64,000 nt of DNA, taken from positions 62,001 through 126,000 of the forward strand of contig UCMT01000008.1 in assembly GCA_900473795.1 (NCBI GenBank). The letters run 5' to 3'. Position 1 is the stretch's first letter. Each line of letters opens with the position of its first letter. Below the pieces are notes generated by a model. That model saw only the letters and a program-made list of their open reading frames with translations, ran no database searches and was not told the origin of the DNA. The position numbers and the translations under genes are program-made. Positions 27,158-36,796 of this stretch are shown in pieces. Source of the DNA: Hyphomicrobiales bacterium (GTDB lineage: Bacteria > Pseudomonadota > Alphaproteobacteria > Rhizobiales > Rhizobiaceae).

Positions 27158-28183
27158 TTATTGTCCTGGCTTGTAAATCTGGTCAAAGAGCCCACCGTCC
27201 CCAAAATATTTCGGCTGAGCTTCCTTCCATCCGCCGAATTCGTCAATAGTGACGAGCTTCACATCCGCAAAACGTTTGATGTCCTCGGGGTCCGCGGCCT
27301 CCGGTTTGAACGGACGATAGTAGTGTTTTGCGGCAAGCTTCTGGCCGACATCCGAATAGAGATACTGCAGATAGGCTTCCGCCACCTTGCGGGTCCCCTT
27401 AGCATCGACATTGCCGTCTACCAGCGCGACCGGCGGCTCAGCCTTGATCGAGATGGACGGCGTGACGATGTCGAAATTGTCCGGGCCGAGTTCCTCGAGC
27501 GACAAATAGGCCTCGTTTTCCCAGGCGAGCAGAACGTCGCCGAGGCCACGCTGCACGAAGGTGGTCGTCGCGCCGCGTGCGCCGGTGTCGAGCACCGGGA
27601 CATGCTTGAACAGTTGCGTCACATATTCCTGCGCCTTGGCGTCATCGCCGCCGTTGGCGGCGCGTGCCCATGCCCAGGCTGCCAGGAAATTCCAGCGAGC
27701 GCCACCCGAGGTCTTCGGATTCGGCGTGATGACCTGAACGTCGTCCTTCACCAAGTCGCCCCAGTCCTTGATGCCCTTGGGGTTGCCCTTGCGCACCAGG
27801 AACACGATGGTCGAGGTGTAGGGCGCGCTGTTGTTTTCGAACTTGGTCTTCCAGTCCGCCGGGATCTTGCCCGTTCCCTTGGCGATGGCGTCGATATCGG
27901 CCTCGAGCGCCAATGTCACGACGTCGGCTTCCAGCCCATCGATGACGGCACGTGCCTGTTTGCCGGAGCCGCCGTGCGAAGCCTGGATCGTCACCGTTTC
28001 ACCCGTGTCCGCTTTCCACTTTTCGGCGAAGGCTGCGTTGAAATCCTTGTAGAGTTCACGCGTCGGGTCGTAGGAGACATTGAGAAGCGTCGTATCGGCA
28101 AATGCGAAACCCAATCCTCCGATCTGAATGCTGCCGGCGAGAAGCGCCATTGTAAAAAATTTCGTGAGTTGTTTCGCTCGCAT
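27158..28183 (-). CDS. sbp: Periplasmic sulfate-binding protein
   Basis: 341 residues from the ATG at 28183, which follows CGGAGG; an upstream in-frame start at 28207 lacks a site. Signal peptide residues 1-30 (cut at GFAFA-D). The mature chain has LLNVSYDPTRELY, SHGGSGKQARAVIDG and NPKTSGGARWNFLAAW, the anion-binding segments of Sbp/CysP proteins. It delivers sulfate or thiosulfate to CysTWA. The preceding 240 bases hold an AT-rich stretch (28205-28235, with GGATATTATAACG) that is a likely promoter zone, but I cannot assign -35/-10 boxes or a regulator site with confidence. Confidence 0.92.
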   Translation of the reverse strand: MRAKQLTKFFTMALLAGSIQIGGLGFAFADTTLLNVSYDPTRELYKDFNAAFAEKWKADTGETVTIQASHGGSGKQARAVIDGLEADVVTLALEADIDAIAKGTGKIPADWKTKFENNSAPYTSTIVFLVRKGNPKGIKDWGDLVKDDVQVITPNPKTSGGARWNFLAAWAWARAANGGDDAKAQEYVTQLFKHVPVLDTGARGATTTFVQRGLGDVLLAWENEAYLSLEELGPDNFDIVTPSISIKAEPPVALVDGNVDAKGTRKVAEAYLQYLYSDVGQKLAAKHYYRPFKPEAADPEDIKRFADVKLVTIDEFGGWKEAQPKYFGDGGLFDQIYKPGQ

Positions 28184-28429
28184 GTCTACCTCCGTGTTAG
28201 CAGGCATACTCTATTCATTAGGTAGGATATTATAACGCAGAACTTTTCCTTTCCCGGATCGCAGGGAGAAAGTCCTGCCCTTCGCATGGGCCATTGCCGA
28301 AATCATTTGCCTCATGGCGGCACCAGGCTCCTGATCCATTGCTAATGGACGCTACCACGGAGCCGTGCCGCGCGGAACGTCAATTCCGCCGAGACGAGTG
28401 TCCTTTCGGCCAACCAGTTCCGGACTTCC

Positions 28430-28717
28430 TTACAATCGGCCTCCGGCATCCAGCGTGAAATCGGTGGTTCTGCGCCGCGCAATGAGCTCGAGCGAGCGAT
28501 CCGATTGGATTCGATAGGTCTCGATCCAGCGATTGCCGTATTGATCGAGGAACGAGTGATTGAACGTACTGCCGATCGGCGACTTGGTCAGCTTGGTCCG
28601 GGGCTGCCCGCCATAGGTGATGCTGCCTCGTATCGGTTCGAGTGTGCTGGAAGATTGCGTTTCGGCACAGGACGTCACAAGCAGCGCAGCAACAGCCGCA
28701 ATGATTATCTTTTTCAT
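28430..28717 (-). CDS. Small lipoprotein
   Basis: 95 residues from the ATG at 28717 (an in-frame ATG at 28732 adds five residues before the basic KK). Residues 1-16 form a lipoprotein signal with lipobox LVTSC. The mature part is basic and polar (ITYGGQPRTKLTKSPIGSTF, YRIQSDRSLELIARR). No family is recognised. A membrane-anchored periplasmic location is inferred from the lipobox. It is separated from sbp by about 250 bases. Confidence 0.65.
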   Translation of the reverse strand: MKKIIIAAVAALLVTSCAETQSSSTLEPIRGSITYGGQPRTKLTKSPIGSTFNHSFLDQYGNRWIETYRIQSDRSLELIARRRTTDFTLDAGGRL

Positions 28718-28991
28718 CGCTGAACTCCCCAAGGGAATGATCCCCTCCTCTTCGCGGAAATAGCGTTTGCGCGGATATTTTCCAGCCCGCCGGCGAGGGT
28801 GCCGCGCGGCAAAGGGATTTTCTCAAAGCAAGATGACTTGCAAGGCGGGTGGATCGGGGATTTCGATGCGCTATGGAAACACGCAAACGAGTTCCTATGT
28901 CTCGCCTAGGTTTGATCGGTCCAAGTCGGCTTGACGGCCAAGAATGGCGCTGTGCGGTTCTGAACGTAGAGAACGTAGAGGAGGAAGGACT

Positions 28992-29552
28992 ATGGCGGCT
29001 GCCGCCGGCATATGCGCACCGGATGAGGTCCTGTCATTCTGGTTCGATGAATTGCGTCCGGAACATTGGTTCGATCCCCCTCCCGGACTGGACCAGCAAT
29101 GCGATCGGCGGTTTCGCACGACGCATCTCGCACTTTCGCGCGCGGTCACTGCCGAATGGCGGGAGACGCCGGTGAACCGGCTTGCCGCCGTCATCGTTCT
29201 CGACCAGATGCCGCGCAACATATACCGCGCCTCGCCGCTGGAATTTGCCACAGATGGTCTGGCCCTCAGAGAAGCAGGTCTTGCCATCGATGCGGGCGCC
29301 GATCGCGAGATGTCGGTCGATCAGCGCGCCTTCCTCTTTCTTCCCTTCGAACATTCGGAAAACCTCGTCGATCAGGCTCGTTCGGTGAAGCTGTTCACCG
29401 AGCTCGGCGATGCCGACTACCTCAATTTTGCCATCCGACACTGCGAGATCATCCGGAAATTTGGCCGGTTTCCGCATCGCAATGCGATTTTGGGCCGCGT
29501 TTCCACGGCAGCGGAGATCGACTTCTTGTCTCAACCGGGTTCGCGATTCTGA
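28992..29552 (+). CDS. DUF924 family protein
   Basis: 186 residues from the ATG at 28992, preceded by GAGGAAGGA. Features of DUF924 are present: VLSFWFDELRPEHWF, an internal VLDQMPRNIYR near 75, and FLFLPFEHSENLVDQ. The family has a helical TPR-like fold and no established activity. No signal peptide, so cytoplasmic. It precedes the mechanosensitive channel by 146 bases. Confidence 0.8.
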   Translation: MAAAAGICAPDEVLSFWFDELRPEHWFDPPPGLDQQCDRRFRTTHLALSRAVTAEWRETPVNRLAAVIVLDQMPRNIYRASPLEFATDGLALREAGLAIDAGADREMSVDQRAFLFLPFEHSENLVDQARSVKLFTELGDADYLNFAIRHCEIIRKFGRFPHRNAILGRVSTAAEIDFLSQPGSRF

Positions 29553-29698
29553 TGCCGGCACAGGATCCGGTCGCTGCGATGGAGAAATCGGATTTTGCAT
29601 CTGGCGCCGCGGCGGCCTATGCAAACGCCGAACCGTCTGAGCCGCGCTTCGATTCTGTTTTGCAGCGGTGCCGCCGGAAAAGGATTGTGTGATTGCCG

Positions 29699-32230
29699 AT
29701 GACGTCGAAACTTTTTGCCGCTTTCCTGTCCTTGTGGATGGTTGCAGCCTCGGTGCCGGTGATGGCACAGCAGCCGGCCGCAAATGCCAATCCGCCGCAG
29801 CAGCAGGAAGCGGCGGCAACCCCGCAGGCTCAGGCGGCCGCTCAACTCGAGACGGCGCGCAAGAACCTTGAGCGGCTTGCCGACATCATCGCGAAGGCAA
29901 AGGACGACGACAATCGTCTTGCCGAAATCAAGGTCGAGATCGATGCTGCCGCCAAGCAGATTATCTCGACCTCGGTTGCTATCCGGCCGCGGCTCGATGA
30001 GATCAAAGCGCGGTTGGCAGAGCTCGGTGATCCGCCGGCAGAGGGGGCACCACCCGAGGCCGATGTCGTGGCGCAGGAGCGCAAACGCCTTCTCGCCGAA
30101 CGGGGAGCGATCAACGCGCTGACGGGAACTGCCGAGGATCTGTCGATCCAGGCGACCAAACTGTCAAACGGCATCACCGCGACGCGGCGCGTTCTGTTCA
30201 GCAACACGCTGCTGAAGCATACCGATATCAACCGGACAATGGTGATGGATGCCATCGCCGCCATCAGCCTGGAACGCCAGACATTCATGCGCACCGTTGG
30301 CAGTTGGTTGACCTTCGCCTGGAACTTCAAGCGTTTGCAGTTGCTTTCGGCGCTGTTCCTGTCGCTTTGCGCTGCGCTCGTCCTGCTTGCGGGCACCCGC
30401 CGGCTGTTTTCTCCGTTCATCCACCGCGGCGTCCTGAACGAGGAAACGGGTTACATCACCCGCCTGTCGGTGGCGTTCTGGTCGACGATGATACCGACGA
30501 TGGCAATGGCGGCGTTTGCCACGACCAGCTACTTTTTCCTGCAGGTCTTCAACGTATTGCGGCCCGACATTGCGCCGATCGTTTCTGTCACCTTGGCAGT
30601 GTGTGTGGCCCTGCTGTTCGTCTCGACCTTGGCGAACGCCGTTCTCGCGCCCGGCCAGAGCGCTTGGCGCCTTGTGCGCGTTTCCGATCGCGGTGCGCGT
30701 TTGCTGGCGTGGTCGATCTTTGCCATGACGGTGGTCAATGGTCTCGATTATCTGGCCGGCACGATCAGCGAAGTGATGGGGTCGCCGATCGTCCTCACCG
30801 TCGTCAAAAGCCTGATCGCCTCGATCATCATCGGCCTGATCCTGATGGCCATGTCGTTGATCAAGCCGATCGTTGCGGCCGGCAAGACGCTGGATAGTCA
30901 GGGCAAGCCCTGGCCGCGTCCTGTCTGGCTGCTGTTTGTTTTGACCGGCGCCGCGCTGATCATTGCCGCGCTGTCGGGTTACGTCGGTCTTGCCCGGTTC
31001 GTCGCCACCCAGATCGTCATGACCGGCGCAATCCTGGTGACGATGTATATCGGCATCCTGACCGGCAAGGCGGTCGCCAAACAGAATGCGCTCGCCGACA
31101 CGGTCGTCGGTCGCTATCTCGAAAAGCGCTTCCGGATGGAGCAGATCGGGCTCGATCAGGCGGGTCTCGTCGCCGGGCTTGGCATCTATGCGCTGGTCGT
31201 TCTGCTCTTCATTCCGCTCGTCCTTCTGCAATGGGGCTTCCAGATTGCCGATATCCAGGCCTGGGCCTATCGCATCTTTACCGAGATCAGGATCGGCAGC
31301 ATCACCATTTCCATTACCGGCATCCTTGCAGGGATCTTGCTGTTCGCTGCCGGTTTTGTGGTAACCCGCTGGTTCCAGCGCTGGCTCGACGGTAATGTCA
31401 TGGCCCGCAGCCGCATTGATCTCGGCGTCCGCAATTCGGTGAAGACCGGGGTTGGTTATCTCGGCCTGGGGCTCGCCGGCCTGATCGGCATCTCGGCGGC
31501 GGGGCTCGATCTTTCGAACCTGGCGCTGGTTGCCGGTGCTCTCTCGCTCGGCGTCGGCTTCGGCCTGCAGAACATCGTCTCTAATTTCGTCTCCGGGCTC
31601 ATTCTGCTGGTCGAGCGGCCGTTCAAGGTTGGGGACTGGGTGGTGACGGGCACGACGGAGGGCTTTGTCCGGCGGATCTCGGTTCGCGCGACCGAGATCG
31701 AGACGTTCCAGCGCCAGACGATCATGGTGCCGAATTCGCTGTTCATCAACGCCTCCGTCGGCAACTGGACGCATCGCAACAAGCTCGGCCGGTCGGACAT
31801 TCCCGTCACCGTCAGCTATGATGCTGTGCCGCGGCAGGTGATGGATACGCTGCTGCAGATTGCGGCCGCCCATCCTCTGGTGTTGAAGAATCCCGAGCCG
31901 CAGGCTGTTTTCAGCGCCTTCGGCGAAACGACGATGACGTTCGAGTTGCGGATCTATCTCGCCGACATCGTCAACGGCAACGGCGTGCGTAACGATCTCA
32001 GGCTGGCGATCTACGAGCGTTTCCGGGAAGAAGGGCTTGGCGCGCCGTTTCCAAAGGAGATCTTGGAACCCGAGGTGTCGCTCCCTCAGCCGGAACCGGA
32101 GGTGGTGACAGGTCAGAAAACGCCGGACGAAGCCGTCGGACAGCCGGTTCTGGACGAACCGATCAGGCGGAGCGGCACTCAGCGGCGGCCTCGCAGGATC
32201 AGCGTCGAAGCGGTGGGTGACAAGGATTGA
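29699..32230 (+). CDS. MscS-type mechanosensitive channel with DUF3772 domain
   Basis: 843 residues from the ATG at 29699 (a TTG two codons earlier is possible). Signal peptide 1-25, then a periplasmic coiled-coil DUF3772 region (about 40-190, rich in Ala, Glu, Arg, Gln). About ten membrane helices follow, and the MscS core starts near 590: GLDLSNLALVAGALSLGVGFGLQNIVSNFVSG contains the Gly/Ala-rich TM3 pore helix, followed by the beta domain (ERPFKVGDWV, VPNSLFINASVGNWTH). It should open under membrane tension and release solutes on osmotic downshift. The Pro/Glu-rich last 60 residues are likely a disordered cytoplasmic tail. Confidence 0.85.
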   Translation: MTSKLFAAFLSLWMVAASVPVMAQQPAANANPPQQQEAAATPQAQAAAQLETARKNLERLADIIAKAKDDDNRLAEIKVEIDAAAKQIISTSVAIRPRLDEIKARLAELGDPPAEGAPPEADVVAQERKRLLAERGAINALTGTAEDLSIQATKLSNGITATRRVLFSNTLLKHTDINRTMVMDAIAAISLERQTFMRTVGSWLTFAWNFKRLQLLSALFLSLCAALVLLAGTRRLFSPFIHRGVLNEETGYITRLSVAFWSTMIPTMAMAAFATTSYFFLQVFNVLRPDIAPIVSVTLAVCVALLFVSTLANAVLAPGQSAWRLVRVSDRGARLLAWSIFAMTVVNGLDYLAGTISEVMGSPIVLTVVKSLIASIIIGLILMAMSLIKPIVAAGKTLDSQGKPWPRPVWLLFVLTGAALIIAALSGYVGLARFVATQIVMTGAILVTMYIGILTGKAVAKQNALADTVVGRYLEKRFRMEQIGLDQAGLVAGLGIYALVVLLFIPLVLLQWGFQIADIQAWAYRIFTEIRIGSITISITGILAGILLFAAGFVVTRWFQRWLDGNVMARSRIDLGVRNSVKTGVGYLGLGLAGLIGISAAGLDLSNLALVAGALSLGVGFGLQNIVSNFVSGLILLVERPFKVGDWVVTGTTEGFVRRISVRATEIETFQRQTIMVPNSLFINASVGNWTHRNKLGRSDIPVTVSYDAVPRQVMDTLLQIAAAHPLVLKNPEPQAVFSAFGETTMTFELRIYLADIVNGNGVRNDLRLAIYERFREEGLGAPFPKEILEPEVSLPQPEPEVVTGQKTPDEAVGQPVLDEPIRRSGTQRRPRRISVEAVGDKD

Positions 32231-32402
32231 ACGTCTTGGGATCAACAAAAACGAGGGGCTATCAGGCTCATCGCTGATCGCTCGCATCTGTGGACTGCCC
32301 AGCTCTGGTCGTGCAGCATGATGATTATGTCGTAGACAGGCTCTACTCCCGCGGGGCCAAGCCCTAAAGTCCGCTTCCAGTATTCAATCAGGGTCATACG
32401 CA

Positions 32403-34964
32403 ATGGCAGAATTTCCTCAAAAGGCGAAGGTCGTAATCATCGGGCTCGGCGGTATCGTCGGCGCGTCGATCGCTCATCATCTGATCGAGCGGGGATGGGA
32501 CGACATCGTCGGCATCGACAAGTCCGGCATTCCGACCGACATCGGCTCGACGGCGCATGCGTCCGACTTCTGCTACACGACCAGCCACGACTATCTCTCG
32601 GTCTGGACGACGCAGTATTCGATCGATTTCTACGAGAAGATGGGCCACTACGCCCGCATCGGCGGCCTGGAAGTGGCGCGCACCGGCGACGACACCTGGA
32701 TGGAAGAGATCAAGCGCAAGCTGTCTTCCGCCAAGGCCTTCGGCACCCGCGCCCATTATGTTTCGCCTTCCGAGATCAAGGCGATGTTCCCGCTGATCGA
32801 GGAAGATCAGGTTATGGGCGGCATGTTCGATCCCGACGCCGGGCTCGTCATTCCGCGCTCGCAGACGGTTGCCGGCAAGCTGGTCGATGCTGCCGAGAAG
32901 TCGGGCAAGCTTCAGATGTTCGGCAATACGCCGGCCCAATCGCTGATCGTCGAAAATGGCCGCATCAAGGGCGTCGTCACCCATCGCGGCACGATCATGG
33001 CCGATCACGTCATCGTCTGTGCCGGTCTTTGGGGCCGCCTGATCGCCGAGATGGTTGGCGAAGACCTGCCGGTCATGCCGGTCGATCACCCGCTGACCTT
33101 CTTCGGCCCGTATAACGAGTTCGAAGGCACCGGCAAGGAAATCGGCTATCCGCTGCTGCGCGACCAGGGCAATTCCGCCTACATGCGCGACACGGGGGAC
33201 CCGAAAACCACGGAAGGCGGCCAGATCGAATGGGGTTACTACGAGGCCACCAACCCGCGCATGTGCCATCCGCGCGAATTGCTCGAGAAGCACGAGGCGC
33301 GCCTGTCGCCCTCGCAGCGCGACCTCGACATGGAGCAGATCATCGAGCCGCTCGAGCGCGCCATGGAACTGACGCCGATCCTCGGCGAACTCGGCTACAA
33401 TGAAGGCCACTCCTTCAACGGCCTGCTGCAGGTGTCTGCCGCCGGCGGCCCGTCCTGCGGCGAGAGCCAGAAGGTGCGCGGTCTCTGGTACTGCGTCGCG
33501 ATCTGGGTCAAGGATGGCCCGGGCTACGGCAAGCTGATCGCCGACTGGATGACTGATGGCCGCACCGAGATCGACCACAACAGCATCGACTATGCGCGCT
33601 TCTATCCGCACCAATTGACGGAAGAGTTCATCGCCAACCGCTGCTATGAGGCCGCCCAGAAGATCTACTTCCCGGCCGTGCATACCCGCGAACCCTATGC
33701 CTCCAGCCGTGGCGTCAAGCGTTCGCCCTTCCACGAGCGCGAAAAGGAACTCGGCGGCTACTTCATGGAACTCGGCGGCTGGGAGCGTGCGCATGGCTAT
33801 GCCGCCAACGAGCACCTCCTGGAGAAGTATGGCGACCGCGTGCCGGTTCGCGAGAACGAGTGGGACAACCGCCACTTCTGGCGCGTTTCGAATGCCGAGC
33901 ATCTGGCAATGAGCGAGGATTGCGGCATCGTCAACCTCTCGCATTTCCACATGGTGGACATCGAGGGACCCGACCATGTCGAGCTTCTGGAATGGCTGTG
34001 CGCTGCCAAGATCGGCGGTGACGGCAATATCGGCAAGGGCATCTACACCCATTTCCTCGACGATGAGGGCATGGTGCGCGCCGACTTCACCGTTATCCGC
34101 ATGGCCGACCGCTGCCGGCTGATCAACGGCGCCGATGCCGGCCCGCGCGACTTCCACTATATGCGCCGCGTCGCCGAGGACCGGGGCCTTGACGTCACCA
34201 TCACCGACGTGACCGAGAAGTTCATCACCATCGGCATCTGGGGCCCGAATGCCCGCGAGACGCTGAAGAAGGTGGTCGCCGATCCGGCCGGGCTCGATCC
34301 CGAGAACTTCGCTTTTGCCGCGATCAAGCAGATCCAGATCGGCGGCAGACCCGTCACTGCCTTCCGCATCTCCTATGTCGGAGAGCAGGGTTGGGAACTG
34401 CACATGAAGTACGAGGACGGCCTGGCCGTCTGGGATGCGCTGCGCGCCACCGGCGTCATGGCCTTCGGCGTCGAGACCTATGCAAACTCGCGCCGCATGG
34501 AAAAGAGCCTGCGTCTGCAGAATGCCGACCTTTTGACCCAGTACAACCTGATCGAATGCGACCTTGCCCGCCCGAAGGTGAAGGAAGCCGATTTCCGCGG
34601 CAAGGCCAAGCATCTGGAATACAAGGCCCGCGACCATCAGCCGGCCATGCTCTGCACGCTGGTGATGACCGAGAACACCGATGCCAAGGGAGTGAAACGC
34701 TACCCGGTCGGCTCGCTGCCGGTCATGGAGCCGGAGAGCGGCGAAGTCCTGATCGATAGCCTCGGCCGCCGTTCCTACACCACGTCGATCGCCTATGGCC
34801 CGACCATCGGCAAGAATATCGCGCTCGCCTATCTGCCCTGGGAATACTGCCAGGTCGGCCGCACCTTGAACGTCGAATATTTCGGCGAGACCTATCCGGT
34901 CGAGGTCGCCGGCGTCGGCTACAAGCCGCTCTACGATCCGGAAAACCTCAAGCCGCGGACCTGA
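32403..34964 (+). CDS. FAD-GcvT fusion oxidoreductase (dimethylglycine/sarcosine dehydrogenase-like)
   Basis: 853 residues in the usual order: DAO-type FAD domain (VVIIGLGGIVGASIAHHL at 10-27, GSTAHASD with a His where relatives attach FAD), FAO_M linker, then a GcvT folate domain (about 440-740) and GCV_T_C barrel (about 750-845, SIAYGPTIGKNIALAYLP). Relatives demethylate dimethylglycine or sarcosine and capture the methyl carbon as 5,10-methylene-THF. It is a single gene with the strong terminator at 34998. The downstream GlxA regulator and the distant corrinoid/THF module suggest a shared role in quaternary-amine breakdown. Exact substrate is not readable; a mitochondrial-type DMGDH match is only partial. 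Confidence 0.82.
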   Translation: MAEFPQKAKVVIIGLGGIVGASIAHHLIERGWDDIVGIDKSGIPTDIGSTAHASDFCYTTSHDYLSVWTTQYSIDFYEKMGHYARIGGLEVARTGDDTWMEEIKRKLSSAKAFGTRAHYVSPSEIKAMFPLIEEDQVMGGMFDPDAGLVIPRSQTVAGKLVDAAEKSGKLQMFGNTPAQSLIVENGRIKGVVTHRGTIMADHVIVCAGLWGRLIAEMVGEDLPVMPVDHPLTFFGPYNEFEGTGKEIGYPLLRDQGNSAYMRDTGDPKTTEGGQIEWGYYEATNPRMCHPRELLEKHEARLSPSQRDLDMEQIIEPLERAMELTPILGELGYNEGHSFNGLLQVSAAGGPSCGESQKVRGLWYCVAIWVKDGPGYGKLIADWMTDGRTEIDHNSIDYARFYPHQLTEEFIANRCYEAAQKIYFPAVHTREPYASSRGVKRSPFHEREKELGGYFMELGGWERAHGYAANEHLLEKYGDRVPVRENEWDNRHFWRVSNAEHLAMSEDCGIVNLSHFHMVDIEGPDHVELLEWLCAAKIGGDGNIGKGIYTHFLDDEGMVRADFTVIRMADRCRLINGADAGPRDFHYMRRVAEDRGLDVTITDVTEKFITIGIWGPNARETLKKVVADPAGLDPENFAFAAIKQIQIGGRPVTAFRISYVGEQGWELHMKYEDGLAVWDALRATGVMAFGVETYANSRRMEKSLRLQNADLLTQYNLIECDLARPKVKEADFRGKAKHLEYKARDHQPAMLCTLVMTENTDAKGVKRYPVGSLPVMEPESGEVLIDSLGRRSYTTSIAYGPTIGKNIALAYLPWEYCQVGRTLNVEYFGETYPVEVAGVGYKPLYDPENLKPRT

Positions 34965-34997
34965 TCTTCCACGGCGATCCGACCTGCTAGCGACCTG

Positions 34998-35033
34998 GCG
35001 CGCCTGCCCGAAACCGGGCCGGCGCGCTTTTTT
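34998..35033 (+). terminator. Strong Rho-independent terminator
   Basis: GCGCGCC (34998-35004) pairs with GGCGCGC (35021-35027), with an inner GCCCG/CGGGC stem around the loop AAAC, followed by six T. It starts 34 bases after the FAD-GcvT stop. Confidence 0.9.
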
Positions 35034-35250
35034 CGCTGTGCCGAACCGCTGGCTATGGCGATGCCAGAGCGTTCGTAGTCTCCTCCCTGGGCCATTCAGA
35101 CCCTATTCAGCCGACCTGCAATATTTATCATGCAATTCTTCCGGCGTGCGTTACGCTGACGTCGGGCTGAAGGGGTGTCTCGTCTCGTCCGGGCATGTCG
35201 TCCGGAAGCGCGAGCTGCCAAGAGGGGCGGCGCAGTGGCGCTGAGGGGCA

Positions 35251-35514
35251 ATGAAGACATTCGTAAGTGCATTTGTTTTGACTGTCATCACGGCCTTTCC
35301 GGCCTGGTCCGCCACTGTGACGAACAAGGATGGCGAGCCTGCCGTGCTTGTTGTCGTCGAAGGTGAAAGCCGTATGGAAGTGGCAATCAGTGCCGGCGGC
35401 ACGGAATCGATCTGCCCCAGCGGCTGCTTCATCACGACGCCGAGCGGCGACCGCCTCGGTCTGCAAGGCGATGAAACCATCGAGATCGTCAACGGGTCGG
35501 CCGTCGTGAAGTAA
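35251..35514 (+). CDS. Small secreted protein (87 residues)
   Basis: Signal peptide 1-20 (MKTFVSAFVLTVITAFPAWS), then a 67-residue beta-rich mature part with two cysteines close together (ESICPSGCFI). No family recognised with certainty. Start ATG after a GAGGGG-like site. The CxxxC spacing suggests a disulfide in the periplasm. Confidence 0.6.
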   Translation: MKTFVSAFVLTVITAFPAWSATVTNKDGEPAVLVVVEGESRMEVAISAGGTESICPSGCFITTPSGDRLGLQGDETIEIVNGSAVVK

Positions 35515-35739
35515 TACGTGGGACCGATGCGAGCCCTGTAGCTGGGTCAAACTGCCTTTCGGCAATAGCGATGCTGAAAGTTGGGATATGCGAGAGGCTT
35601 TCGAACAGCTTGAAGGCGGTCTGAGGCTGGCTTTCCCTTTGCCTGACGTTGATCTGATATTTCAGCAAGCAATTAACGACTGCGAAAACCTTTCTGCGTA
35701 GCGTGGGCCTTGGGGACAATCTTTTCAGATAGGCGATCT

Positions 35740-36573
35740 ATGTCATTTTTCGGCGTGTCCGGAATGTACTATTCCGGTGAATCCTTGCAGCAGCATCGTA
35801 TTGTGCTTGCAGAGGACTCCAATCTCTTCTCCGCCATGGTCTCCAAGCGGCTCAAGGAACTTCTCGACATCGACGTGATCGTCTGCCGCGACTACGAGGA
35901 TCTGCAGTTTTCGGTCGAGAACGCATCCTTCCCTGCGGCGCTTGCCATCTCCAACATCAACCTTCCCGGTGCCGAGAACGGCGAGGCTCTGTCCTATCTC
36001 ATCGACATGAGCGTACCGACGATCGTCTTTACCGGCACCTTCCAGGAAAGCACGCGCGAAACGATCCTCTCCAAGGACATTGTCGATTACGTCATCAAGG
36101 ACAGCGTTTTTGCCGTCGACATGCTGGCCGAATCCGTCTGCCGGTTCCTGACCAACCACCGGCACCACGTGCTGATCGTCGATGATAGCCCGACGGCGCG
36201 CGCGCTGCTGACGACGCAGTTGAAGCGCTACAATTTCCGTACCAGTTCGGCCGAAAGCGGCGCTGCAGCTCTGGATCTGTTGAAAAAGCATCCGGATATC
36301 GGCTTGGTGATCACCGATTACAACATGCCCGATATCGACGGTTTCGAGTTGACGCGCCGCATTCGCGCAGCCTATGGGCCGCATCAACTGCGGATCATCG
36401 GCGTTTCGTCCTCGGACAACCGGCTGCTGTCGGCACGATTCCTGAAGGCCGGCGGCAACGATTTCATGTTGCGCCCGTTCGTCAACGAAGAGTTCTACTG
36501 CCGCGTGAACCAGAATCTCGATACCTTGACGAAAATCCAGACCTTGGGTGCAAAAATCGTTCGCAAAGCCTGA
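35740..36573 (+). CDS. Tandem-receiver response regulator
   Basis: 277 residues from the ATG at 35740 (a TTG at 35710 is possible). Two receiver domains: about 25-145 and 150-275. The first has the acidic pair in VLAEDS but Asn72 in SNINLP where the phospho-acceptor Asp should be. The second is complete (LIVDDS, Asp193 in ITDYNMP, Ser/Lys switch in GVSSSDN and RPF). There is no output domain, so it likely passes phosphate or binds a partner. It aligns without gaps with the first 200 residues of the next protein (Asp72 and Asp193 there), so the two arose by duplication. Confidence 0.82.
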   Translation: MSFFGVSGMYYSGESLQQHRIVLAEDSNLFSAMVSKRLKELLDIDVIVCRDYEDLQFSVENASFPAALAISNINLPGAENGEALSYLIDMSVPTIVFTGTFQESTRETILSKDIVDYVIKDSVFAVDMLAESVCRFLTNHRHHVLIVDDSPTARALLTTQLKRYNFRTSSAESGAAALDLLKKHPDIGLVITDYNMPDIDGFELTRRIRAAYGPHQLRIIGVSSSDNRLLSARFLKAGGNDFMLRPFVNEEFYCRVNQNLDTLTKIQTLGAKIVRKA

Positions 36574-36796
36574 ATCTCGCTTTGAAGGCAACACTTTCGG
36601 TGCGCGGCTCCGGATTTTTGCCGTTGGACCTGAGCGATTAACGAAATTGCAATCACAAGTGGATTTGATGGCGTGATGCGATGAGGGGTGGGCGCGGTGT
36701 CGGTCCGCGCATGGCTTCTATTATCGGGAAAATGACATTCGAGAGCCAGCGTTCAGCGATAGCGGCGCCTGCGGCTCATATGGGGCTGGCAGGAAC

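Noticed and set aside
32394-34637. 747-codon minus-strand frame opposite the FAD-GcvT gene
   Set aside because: Antisense artefact of high GC; rich in Arg/His/Asp-type complement codons and without recognisable domains.
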